64,000 bases of DNA, from contig NZ_JADLQX010000020.1 in assembly GCF_015477605.1 (NCBI RefSeq), forward strand, positions 1 through 64,000. The letters run 5' to 3'. Positions 56,987 to 64,000 of this stretch are shown one piece after another. The translations under genes and the position numbers were made by a program. The DNA is from Nocardia amamiensis. Its GTDB lineage: Bacteria > Actinomycetota > Actinomycetes > Mycobacteriales > Mycobacteriaceae. The notes under the pieces were generated by a model that was not told the DNA's origin, did not search any database, and was given only the letters and a program-made list of their open reading frames with translations. Numbering within the stretch: position 1 is the stretch's first letter; each line of letters begins with the position of its first letter.

Positions 56987-58156
56987 TCAGGCGATGCCGT
57001 CGATGCGCGCGGCAACGTCGATGGTTCGCATCGACGGGTCGGCCAGTTCCTTGCCGACCACCGCGACGACCTGCGCCACGACCTGCTTCTTGATCCCCGC
57101 GAGCGCACCGAGCGTGGCCGCGCGAGCGCCGTGCGCGGCGAACTCCATGCGAACGTCGGCCGGGTCCGGCGGCGGAACGTCGATCACCACCTGCAACAGG
57201 TCGGCCGCCCGAGCGGTGAGCACAAGAGGCACTTCCACATCGGCACGATAGCGATTGGCTTTCAAGACATCCACGGTGATCTCCAGACTCACCGGCAGGG
57301 TCAGGTCGAACGCGACCAGCTCGTCCGGCCGGTCCACCAGCCGCGGGATCCGGACCGCTCCGCGGACCGTCACCGTCGCGGCGCCCCGCGGGCCGGTCTG
57401 CAGCGGACCGACCTCGATCGGCCTGCCTGCCAATCGCTCGACCACGTCGAACACCCGCTGGCGGGTCACGATGTGGGCGAAGAACCGATGGCCGAACTCG
57501 TCGTAGCCGATCCAGTCGAATCCGGCGGAGCCCCGATGCGCCGACCGAGTGCCGCCGACCATCGCCTCGATGTCGAATACCAGATTGCGGCGGGTCTGCC
57601 GGTCGGCCAGCATGGCGTTCACCCGGGAGGCGACCTCACGCTGCACCACCCCGGCGATCGGGTCGAGCAGCCACTCCCAGGCCGACTCCACCGCTTGGGC
57701 GCGCAGGACGAAGCTGATGTCACGCTGGGTGATCGGCGGGATGTCGATGACGATGAGCACGGGTTCGGCGGTGCGGGCGTGCAGCGTCAGATCGATCTCC
57801 ACCCGGGCCTCCAGCCGCAGTTTCCGGCCGCCGAGCAGCACTTTCAGCGTCAACGACACCGGAACGGTGACCTCGAACGTCACCCGGGGGCCGCGGCGCA
57901 GGACGCGCGGCGTGCCGACCTTGCCCTCGGCGACGAAACCGGCGAGCCCGGCCGGGCCGATCGACACCGGGCCGATGGTCAGCCCACGGCCCGCCATGCT
58001 GGAGATGGCGGATTCGATCCGGGCGGCGGTCACGGCGTGCGCGACGAAACGCTGGCCGAATTCGGCATAGTCGATCCAGGCCGGCTCACTACGCGGTTCG
58101 TCGGTCGGCTGCATCAGTAGTTCCGAAACCCTCACCTCTCGATGGACAACCGACAC
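56987..58156 (-). CDS. internally duplicated beta-rich protein of unknown function
   Basis: 389-aa protein formed of two homologous halves offset by 188 residues. Copy 1 begins WIDYAEFGQRFVAHAVT (27-43), copy 2 WIGYDEFGHRFFAHIVT (215-231). Each continues with a GP..I/TGP.G segment, a P-V/L-x-(L/V) strand FEVTVPVSLTLKV or FDLTLPVSLEITV, LTLHARTAEPVLIVIDIPP or LVLTARAADLLQVVIDVPP, and a C-terminal helix. The layout (helix, long beta strands, helix) is compatible with a lipid-binding TULIP-like domain, but I cannot confirm this. No signal peptide. GTG 58156 is tentative; ATG 58114 is possible. Confidence 0.75.
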   Translation of the reverse strand: MSVVHREVRVSELLMQPTDEPRSEPAWIDYAEFGQRFVAHAVTAARIESAISSMAGRGLTIGPVSIGPAGLAGFVAEGKVGTPRVLRRGPRVTFEVTVPVSLTLKVLLGGRKLRLEARVEIDLTLHARTAEPVLIVIDIPPITQRDISFVLRAQAVESAWEWLLDPIAGVVQREVASRVNAMLADRQTRRNLVFDIEAMVGGTRSAHRGSAGFDWIGYDEFGHRFFAHIVTRQRVFDVVERLAGRPIEVGPLQTGPRGAATVTVRGAVRIPRLVDRPDELVAFDLTLPVSLEITVDVLKANRYRADVEVPLVLTARAADLLQVVIDVPPPDPADVRMEFAAHGARAATLGALAGIKKQVVAQVVAVVGKELADPSMRTIDVAARIDGIA

Positions 58157-58319
58157 GGTACGTGATACCCCACCCGAGATCCCCGTCCTGCCGATGAGGG
58201 GGAAGCAGGGCGGGGATCGGCGACGGCGCTGCCGGGCGCCGCCAACACCATCGTAGGACTATCCGGCGCGCCGTTTCACCCGCACATCGGGTGTATTTCC
58301 GCGCAACAGCAGTGACCGG

Positions 58320-58922
58320 TCACAATCGCCCGAATCCGACCACGCCGGGAACGTCGGCCAGGGTGAATCGATGGACGCGCACCTGGCCGAATTCGTTGCC
58401 GCCGATCGTCGTCACCTCGCCCGCGTCGGCTCGCAGGACGATGTTGGTGTGCTGCCCGAACGGACTGGACTCCCGGTAGAGCAGCACGTCACCGGTGCGC
58501 GGTTGGTAGTCCGACCCGATCGGGACGAACCGTCCCGCGCTTTCGTAGTACTCCTGCAGCGTGTACACGCCGGGAATCCGCCACGAGCCCGAGTGCGGGT
58601 TGGCCAGCGGCGCACCCGCCTCGCGCAGGACCCAGCTGACGAAATCGGCGCACCACGCCTCGTCCACGCCCTCCGCGTACTTCGTGCCCGGACCCGGATC
58701 GCCGAACTCGCGCTCGGCGACCGCGACGATTCCGGCCTGGGTCGGATCGAGCGTCGAACGATCGAGCGAGGGGAATTCGGTGAGGCGCTCGCCCACGACA
58801 CCTTCGCTGTCCGACCGCTGCTGCCACCAGATGCTCCCGGCAACTCCGGCGCCGGCGAGGGCGAGCAATACCAAGGCGAGCGCCGGCCAGGAGCCGTGCC
58901 GCGCTCTCAGCTGCTGTGTCAT
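58320..58922 (-). CDS. membrane-anchored CHAP-type amidase
   Basis: 200-aa protein. One N-terminal transmembrane helix (WPALALVLLALAGAGVAGSIWW) precedes a CHAP/NlpC-like domain with the catalytic Cys in DEAWCADFVSWVLREAG and His in FGQHTNIVLR. TGDVLLY lies between. It would act on peptidoglycan cross-bridges or stem peptides outside the cell. ATG 58922 has GGGGGAG just upstream. Divergent from the ABC operon. Confidence 0.85.
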   Translation of the reverse strand: MTQQLRARHGSWPALALVLLALAGAGVAGSIWWQQRSDSEGVVGERLTEFPSLDRSTLDPTQAGIVAVAEREFGDPGPGTKYAEGVDEAWCADFVSWVLREAGAPLANPHSGSWRIPGVYTLQEYYESAGRFVPIGSDYQPRTGDVLLYRESSPFGQHTNIVLRADAGEVTTIGGNEFGQVRVHRFTLADVPGVVGFGRL

Positions 58923-59116
58923 CGCTCCCCCAGGTTCTGTGGCATCGATTCTCGTCTTGTCGAGTTCGACGCGCGAAAGCCCCGAACGGTTCCCGGCACC
59001 ATACGCTTGGTTTCGACTATCGTGCGGACGGGCAACCCGTACGAGCCGGAATCGCTTCCGGCACCGCGGAAATCGCGATAGTCTCCGAAGAGACCAGCCG
59101 ATGGGGAGGTACGGCC

Positions 59117-59764
59117 CTGGACACGCTGTGGACATTCGTCGTGCACCGGCGGCACCAGTTGCTCGTCGACTCCTATCTGCACGTCTCGGCCGTGGTGCAA
59201 TCGGTGCTGCTGGCCACAGGGGTGTCGGTGCTGCTCGGAATTCTGGTGTACCGCAGCCGCTTCGGATCTTCGATCGCCACCGCGCTGGCCAGCGCGGTGC
59301 TCACGGTTCCGTCGTTCGCGCTGCTCGGCCTGCTCATCCCGGTCCTCGGTCTGGGCGTCGCACCGACCATCACCGCGCTGGTGGTGTACGCGCTGCTGCC
59401 GATCCTGCGCAACACCATCATCGGACTGGCTTCGGTGGACCCAGCCGTCACCGACGCGGCACGCGGCGTGGGGATGAATCGGCTCCGCGTGCTCGCCCGC
59501 ATCGAACTACCGCTCGCCTGGCCCGCGATCCTGGCCGGTATGCGGGTGAGCACACAGCTGATCATGGGAATCCTCGCCATCGCGGCCTACGCCAAGGGCC
59601 CCGGCCTGGGCAACCTGATCTTCTCCGGACTCGCGCGCCTCGGCAGCCCGAACGCGGTGCCGCAGGCTCTGGTCGGCACGATACTCATCGTCGTGCTCGC
59701 ACTCGTGCTCGACGGGATCTACGTCCTCGTCGGGCGGCTCACCACCTCGAGGGGAATGGCGTGA
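59117..59764 (+). CDS. osmoprotectant ABC transporter permease, first subunit
   Basis: 215-aa ProW/OpuCB-type permease of a glycine-betaine/carnitine/choline importer with five to six helices; the EAA-like loop is VTDAARGVGMNRLRVLARIELPLAWPAILAGMR. The start is unclear: no ATG, GTG or TTG lies where a ribosome-binding site is, but CTG 59117 is 7 nt after GGGGAGG (59103-59109) and gives LDTLWTFVVHRRHQL. GTG 59141 would remove residues of the first segment. Its stop overlaps the ATPase start (GTGA). Confidence 0.82.
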   Translation: MDTLWTFVVHRRHQLLVDSYLHVSAVVQSVLLATGVSVLLGILVYRSRFGSSIATALASAVLTVPSFALLGLLIPVLGLGVAPTITALVVYALLPILRNTIIGLASVDPAVTDAARGVGMNRLRVLARIELPLAWPAILAGMRVSTQLIMGILAIAAYAKGPGLGNLIFSGLARLGSPNAVPQALVGTILIVVLALVLDGIYVLVGRLTTSRGMA

Positions 59765-60963
59765 CGGACACCGAAACCCGCGGCGGCGCCACCGAAGCAG
59801 CCGTCTCCGGCGTCGAGATCGTGCTCGATTCGGTGACCAAACGCTATCCGGGACAACGCGATCCGGCGGTGGACCAGGTCTCGCTGACCATCCCCGCCGG
59901 TGAGATCGTCGTCCTGGTCGGGCCGTCCGGCTGCGGCAAGACCACCACCATGCGGATGATCAACCGGCTGATCGAGCCCACCTCGGGCACCATCACGATC
60001 GGCGGACGCGACGCGGCCACCATCCATCCCGACAAACTCCGGCGCGGCATCGGCTACTCGATTCAGCAGGCGGGCCTGTTCCCGCATCTGACCGTGGCGA
60101 AGAATGTCGCCACCGTGCCGGGCCTGATCGGCTGGGACCGGCGGCGGATCGCGGCGCGGGTCGACGAGATGCTCGAGCTGGTCGGCCTGGACCCGGACAT
60201 TTTCCGTGACCGCTATCCGCGTCAGCTCTCCGGCGGCCAGCAGCAGCGTGTCGGGGTAGCGCGGGCGTTGGCGGCCGATCCGCCCGTGCTGTTGATGGAC
60301 GAGCCGTTCGGCGCGGTCGACCCGATCACCCGGGGGTTGTTGCAGGACGAGTTGCTTCGCCTGCAAGGCGAACTCGGCAAGACGATCGTCTTCGTGACCC
60401 ACGATTTCACCGAGGCGGTCAAACTCGGTGATCGAATCGCTGTGCTGGGGAACGGCTCCCGGATTCTGCAATACGACACGCCCGCCGCGGTCCTGGCCGA
60501 CCCCGCCGACGAGACGGTCGCCGGTTTCGTCGGCGCGGATGCCTCGCTCAAGCAGCTCACCCTGACCAGAGTCAGGGACGTCGCACTCGGCGACTGCCCC
60601 ACCGCGACCGACCAGGACCCGGTCGACGAGCTGCGCGGTGCGCTCGTGGGCCGGGACTGGCCGTGGGCGCTGGTACTCGACCGCCAGCGCCGGCCGCTGC
60701 GCTGGGTCTCGGCCGAGCAGCTGGCGCACGCCGACTCACTGCACGGGGTCGGTTCACCGCTGCAGGAGACGTTGTCGCTGAAGTCGACCTTGCAGGACGC
60801 CCTCGAAGCCCTGCTGGCGCATCAGAGCGCGACCGCGGTGGTCACCGGAACGCACGGCGAGTACGTCGGGCTGATCACGATCGACACCCTCGTCGCACAC
60901 CTCGCGGCGCTGCGCGCGGAACACGGCGGCGACCGTGCCTCGTCGACGGATGACGCACCATGA
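59761..60963 (+). CDS. osmoprotectant ABC transporter ATPase with C-terminal CBS-like region
   Basis: 400-aa ATPase of the ProV/OpuCA type. Walker A GPSGCGKTT, Q-loop IQQAGLFPHLTV, signature LSGGQQQRVGVARAL and Walker B VLLMDEPFGAVDP are present. Residues about 280-385 show CBS-like segments (LQDALEALLAHQSATAVVTGTHGEYVGLITIDTLVAHL) that may sense ionic strength. GTG 59761 overlaps the permease stop, and its own TGA overlaps the next start (ATGA). Confidence 0.93.
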   Translation: MTDTETRGGATEAAVSGVEIVLDSVTKRYPGQRDPAVDQVSLTIPAGEIVVLVGPSGCGKTTTMRMINRLIEPTSGTITIGGRDAATIHPDKLRRGIGYSIQQAGLFPHLTVAKNVATVPGLIGWDRRRIAARVDEMLELVGLDPDIFRDRYPRQLSGGQQQRVGVARALAADPPVLLMDEPFGAVDPITRGLLQDELLRLQGELGKTIVFVTHDFTEAVKLGDRIAVLGNGSRILQYDTPAAVLADPADETVAGFVGADASLKQLTLTRVRDVALGDCPTATDQDPVDELRGALVGRDWPWALVLDRQRRPLRWVSAEQLAHADSLHGVGSPLQETLSLKSTLQDALEALLAHQSATAVVTGTHGEYVGLITIDTLVAHLAALRAEHGGDRASSTDDAP

Positions 60964-61718
60964 CCACCACCACACCCACCACGCAGCGCAGGGCCGAGCG
61001 CATCCGGCTGTTCGTGCAGCCGGTGGTCGTTCTCGCGCTCACCGCGTGCGTGCTGGTGTGGGCGTTCGCTCGCGACCTCACCGTCACGCAGCAGGCCAGT
61101 CTCAACGCGGACAACATCGCGACCGTCACCAGGCAGCACGTACTCATCACCGCGACGGTGGTGCTCATCGTCGTGGCGGTGGCGGTTCCGCTCGGCACGC
61201 TGCTCACCAGGCCCGGATTCGGCCGCCTGGCACCGCTTTTCGTCGGCATCGCGAATATCGGAGCGGCCGCGCCCGCGATCGGGCTGATCGTGCTGTTCTA
61301 TCTCGCCACTCGCACCACCGGCTTCTGGATCGGTGTGGCTCCGATCGCGTTCTATTCGCTGCTTCCGGTACTGCGCAACACCATCCTGGGCTACCAGCAG
61401 GTGGACCGGATGCTCATCGACGCCGGACGCGGACAAGGGATGTCGGCGGCGACGGTATTGCGCCGCATCGAATTCCCGCTTGCCGTGCCCTACATCCTGG
61501 CGGGGTTGCGCACCTCGCTGGTGCTCGCCGTCGGCACCGCGACGCTGTCGTTCCTGGTGAGCGCGGGCGGGCTGGGCATTCTGATCGACACCGGCTACAA
61601 ACTGCGCGACAACGTCACGTTGGTGGTCGGCGCGGTGCTCGCCGTATCGCTGGCACTGCTGGTGGACTGGATCGGCGCGCTCGCCGAAGAGTTCCTCGGG
61701 CCGAGGGGACTGAAATGA
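60960..61718 (+). CDS. osmoprotectant ABC transporter permease, second subunit
   Basis: 252-aa permease of the OpuCD/ProW type with about six helices. The cytoplasmic loop LIDAGRGQGMSAATVLRRIEFPLAVPYILAGLR contacts the ATPase. It starts at ATG 60960 with an ATGA overlap and ends with an overlap into the binding-protein gene. A two-permease, one-ATPase, one-lipoprotein set is the OpuC arrangement. Confidence 0.92.
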   Translation: MTTTTPTTQRRAERIRLFVQPVVVLALTACVLVWAFARDLTVTQQASLNADNIATVTRQHVLITATVVLIVVAVAVPLGTLLTRPGFGRLAPLFVGIANIGAAAPAIGLIVLFYLATRTTGFWIGVAPIAFYSLLPVLRNTILGYQQVDRMLIDAGRGQGMSAATVLRRIEFPLAVPYILAGLRTSLVLAVGTATLSFLVSAGGLGILIDTGYKLRDNVTLVVGAVLAVSLALLVDWIGALAEEFLGPRGLK

Positions 61719-62689
61719 CGCGGGTGTGGCGACCGTTCGCGCTCCTGCTGGGGCTGGCACTGCTGGCCGCGTGCGGGCTGCAATCAGGCAGCGCGGTGCC
61801 GCTGCGAGTGGGTCCGGGGAGCATCCGCCCGGTGCCCGAGCTGGCGGGTGTGCGCGTCACCGTTGGCTCCAAGGATTTCACCGAGCAGAACATCCTCGGA
61901 TATCTCATCGAATTCGCCCTGTCGGCAGCGGGCGCCGATGTACGCGACTTGACCAACATCCAGGGCTCCAACAGCGTGCGCGATGCCCAACTGCACGGTC
62001 AGATCGACATCGCCTATGACTACACCGGCACCGGTTGGATCAACTACCTGGGCAACGAGATACCGGTGCCCGACGAGATCGGCCAGTTCGAAGCGGTCCG
62101 CGACGCCGATCTTGCCGAGCACGGCATGGTGTGGACGGCGATGGCGCCGATGAACAACACCTATGCGCTGGTCATGAGCGCACAGACCGCACGGGAGACG
62201 GGGGTGCGCACGCTGTCGGACTACGCCCGACTGGTCGACGCCGACCCGGCCGCGGCGGCGATCTGCGTCGGCACCGAATTCAACGTCCGCCAGGACGGAT
62301 TCCCGGGCCTGACCCGGAAATATGAGATCGACGCAGGCAAGGTGCGCAAACAGATCGTCCAGGACCCCGTGGTCTACCAGGCCACCGCGGACGGCAAGCA
62401 GTGCCGCTTCGGCTCCGTCGCCGCCACCGACGGCCGTATTCCGGCCTTGAATCTGGTTCTGCTGCAGGATGATCGCGGCTTCTTCCCGAAATACAACGCG
62501 GCGCTGGTGATGCGCGAGGATTTCGCAGGCGAGCATCCGCAGGTCGCCGCGATCATGACGCCGATCTCGCAGCGCCTCACCAACGATGCCATCACCGAAC
62601 TCAACCGCCAGGTCGACGTGGACGGACGCGAACCGGCCGAGGTGGCGCGGGACTGGATGGTCGCCCAGGGGTTCGTCACCGCCCGCTGA
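61715..62689 (+). CDS. osmoprotectant-binding lipoprotein
   Basis: 324-aa substrate-binding lipoprotein (OpuCC/ProX type) with lipobox LLAAC near residue 20. VTVGSKDFTEQNILGYLIEFAL begins the mature domain; DIAYDYTGTGWINYL and APMNNTYALVM contribute aromatic residues that could cage a quaternary amine. ATG 61715 overlaps the permease stop. It is the last gene of the operon. Choline, betaine or carnitine cannot be distinguished. Confidence 0.92.
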   Translation: MTRVWRPFALLLGLALLAACGLQSGSAVPLRVGPGSIRPVPELAGVRVTVGSKDFTEQNILGYLIEFALSAAGADVRDLTNIQGSNSVRDAQLHGQIDIAYDYTGTGWINYLGNEIPVPDEIGQFEAVRDADLAEHGMVWTAMAPMNNTYALVMSAQTARETGVRTLSDYARLVDADPAAAAICVGTEFNVRQDGFPGLTRKYEIDAGKVRKQIVQDPVVYQATADGKQCRFGSVAATDGRIPALNLVLLQDDRGFFPKYNAALVMREDFAGEHPQVAAIMTPISQRLTNDAITELNRQVDVDGREPAEVARDWMVAQGFVTAR

Positions 62690-62912
62690 GGTGCGCCCCG
62701 CCGGTAGCTCAGCCTGACCGCCTGCCGACAAGGGATCTCTCAGCTCGAGGCAAGGCCGAGGAGGACATCCTGCGTTCCGCTCTCCGCGCGGCCGGGTAAC
62801 GGCGGAAGCTCTTTCATCGAACCGGTCCGCGACTTTGCGGCGTTGCTCCCGCCGGGTCCGCTCGGCGCGGATGTGCCGAAGCGGCCCGGCTGGTCCCACC
62901 GCGCACAGTGAA

Positions 62913-63554
62913 TCAAGCACGCGGATCGCGGCCGAGGTAGCGCAGCAGTTCGGCGACGGCGGTGTCGTCCGCTCGACCATCCACGATGGCGGCGTAGGCG
63001 CCCCACTGGCGCAGCGGTTCCACGATTTCGGCCGCCTCGCCACTGCCGGGCGCCGGGTGGATGGCGCGGGCGGCGGTGAGCAGGTGGGTGGCCAGCTCGT
63101 CGGTCAACGGCGACGGCTGACCGGTGGCGATCGCGATATCCCAGGCATGCACCGCCGCGTCCAGCGCGCACATGACCGCCGCGACCGGAGTGGCGAGCGC
63201 GCCGTGCGGCAGCGGCGTCGGCACGGTCTCGGTGGCGTCGTCGACAGTGGCCCACGCGGCGGACGTCTGCTCGATCGCCTCCCGCACCAGGTCCGACGGA
63301 GAACCGTCGATCGTGCCGGAGGGCGCGAACGGGTTGTCGGCCGGACCATTGCCGATACCGAGGAACTCGGCATACGCCAGCTGATCGCCAGCGGCGTGCT
63401 GAACCACCTGCGTCACATTCCATTCCGAGCAGGGGGTGGGCAGCTGCCACTGGTCGGTACGGACACCGGCGACGACTGTCTCCAGCGCGCGGTAGGCGTC
63501 GGCGAGCACGTCCCGCCATACAGAAAGCAGGGTGGCGGCGGTGGTGGCGTTCAT
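62913..63554 (-). CDS. TIGR03086-type maleylpyruvate isomerase/DinB-fold protein
   Basis: 213-aa four-helix-bundle metal-binding protein. PTPCSEWNVTQVVQHAAGDQ and CALDAAVHAWDIAIATGQ carry the histidines of the family (N-terminal domain of mycothiol-dependent maleylpyruvate isomerase). Many members may be mycothiol-dependent, which fits mshB in this window, but the reaction is unknown. ATG 63554 has GAGAGG upstream. Divergent from a WYL/DeoR-type regulator. Confidence 0.85.
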   Translation of the reverse strand: MNATTAATLLSVWRDVLADAYRALETVVAGVRTDQWQLPTPCSEWNVTQVVQHAAGDQLAYAEFLGIGNGPADNPFAPSGTIDGSPSDLVREAIEQTSAAWATVDDATETVPTPLPHGALATPVAAVMCALDAAVHAWDIAIATGQPSPLTDELATHLLTAARAIHPAPGSGEAAEIVEPLRQWGAYAAIVDGRADDTAVAELLRYLGRDPRA

Positions 63555-63602
63555 GTCAGAGCCTCTCGGTCGTTTTCGTTGCTGACATCAGCCTATGCGG
63601 CC

Positions 63603-63625
63603 ATTAGGCTAGTTTTGTTCCTAAT
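63603..63625 (+). promoter_or_regulatory. inverted repeat between TIGR03086 and regulator genes
   Basis: ATTAGG (63603-63608) and CCTAAT (63620-63625) form an inverted repeat with an 11-nt spacer in the 87-bp divergent gap. TAGGCT on the minus strand (63592-63597) may be the -10 of the TIGR03086 gene. Likely operator of the adjacent regulator. Confidence 0.5.
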
Positions 63626-63641
63626 AGCCGAGGAGGAAGAA

Positions 63642-64000
63642 GTGGCCTCGACCACTCCGCGATTGCTGCGGTTGCTGGCACTCCTCCAAGGACGCGCGCA
63701 CACCGGCCGCGAGCTGGCCGAGCGCCTGGGCATTACCGACCGCACCCTGCGCAACGACATTCAACGGCTGCGCGAGCTGGGCTATCCGGTGCACGCGGAA
63801 CGCGGCGCGATCGGCGGCTATCGGCTCGGTCGCGGCACCACCATGCCGCCCCTGCTGCTGGACGACGACGAGGCGGTGGCCGTCGCGGTCGCGGTCGGGC
63901 TCGCCGAAGACGGCTCCACCGGCATCGCGGATATCACCGAGCACGTCACGAGGGCGCTGGGCAAGCTGGACCAGATCCTGCCGAAACGCTTGCAGCGCAA
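63642..64000 (+). CDS. HTH_11/WYL-type transcriptional regulator (3' end outside window)
   Basis: The first 119 residues of a YafY-like regulator. The winged helix is [57 protein letters not shown] (seen in parts: [36 protein letters not shown]). [18 protein letters not shown] begins the linker to the WYL sensor domain, which is cut off. GTG 63642 follows GAGGAGGAAGAA. Divergent from the TIGR03086 gene that it probably controls. Confidence 0.9.
   Translation, partial: MASTTPRLLRLLALLQGRAHTGRELAERLGITDRTLRNDIQRLRELGYPVHAERGAIGGYRLGRGTTMPPLLLDDDEAVAVAVAVGLAEDGSTGIADITEHVTRALGKLDQILPKRLQR

Overview
This 64 kb window comes from a high-GC actinobacterium of the mycolic-acid group, most likely Nocardia or a close relative. 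The evidence is gene content and order. A chain of genes matches, from memory, the Mycobacterium tuberculosis H37Rv region Rv1157c-Rv1230c (mrp, tagA, glgM/glgC, sigE-rseA-htrA-tatB, gpgS-folP2-fadD6, dapE/dapD, fadD36, rocA, dapC-fdxC, fbiC, mshB, lpqW, typA, pimE). Mycothiol, coenzyme F420 and phosphatidylinositol-mannoside genes fit the same group. I found no prophage, insertion sequence, CRISPR array, rRNA or tRNA.

Layout. 1-4.7 kb: secreted transglycosylase, Mrp ATPase, a short DivIVA-like protein, tagA, a DUF3117 protein and an RlmA-type methyltransferase. 4.7-7.2 kb: divergent glgM/glgC (alpha-glucan synthesis). 7.2-8.0 kb: two tandem paralogous small membrane proteins with a GPCxPFC motif. 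8.0-12.1 kb: O-methyltransferase and the sigE, anti-sigma, HtrA, TatB envelope-stress block. 12.1-15.2 kb: a lineage-specific stretch with an HTH protein under a twin-palindrome operator, two small membrane proteins sharing a promoter motif, and a decayed xdhC between them. 15.2-24.4 kb: gpgS, folP2, fadD6, two LOG-family genes, dapE, a MarR/oxidoreductase pair and dapD. 24.4-38 kb: accessory region with a Rpn-type nuclease gene broken by a stop codon, an XRE regulator, a lipase, a DMT transporter, a double-FHA ABC transporter, fadD36, and two DUF2236 paralogues flanking a serine hydrolase and a TetR regulator. 37.7-52.5 kb: rocA, dapC-fdxC, fbiC, PH-domain pair, mshB cluster, lpqW and typA. 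52.6-64 kb: small basic Cys protein, pterin dehydratase, pimE, a secreted Ala/Pro-rich protein, a serine-every-third-residue repeat protein, a DUF1906 hydrolase, a duplicated-domain protein, a CHAP-like protein, an osmoprotectant ABC operon and a divergent regulator pair.

Functional themes are cell-envelope building (dapC/D/E for diaminopimelate, pimE and lpqW for mannolipids, gpgS and glgM/C for glucans), redox cofactors (mycothiol, F420, ferredoxin) and envelope stress (sigE-rseA-htrA). About twenty genes start 5-8 nt downstream of a TAnnnT -10 hexamer with no room for a ribosome-binding site, so leaderless transcription seems common here; I used this to choose several starts.

The most unusual items are the 55.7 kb protein with Ser at every third position for about 25 triplets, the HTH gene with two GTCTAGAC palindromes on its leaderless promoter, the GPCxPFC tandem pair, the promoter motif shared by two small membrane-protein genes, the duplicated-domain protein at 57-58 kb, and fossils of xdhC and an enoyl-CoA hydratase. 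Compared with M. tuberculosis the Rv1209-Rv1224 block is inverted, and one breakpoint coincides with the lineage-specific 12-15 kb stretch.
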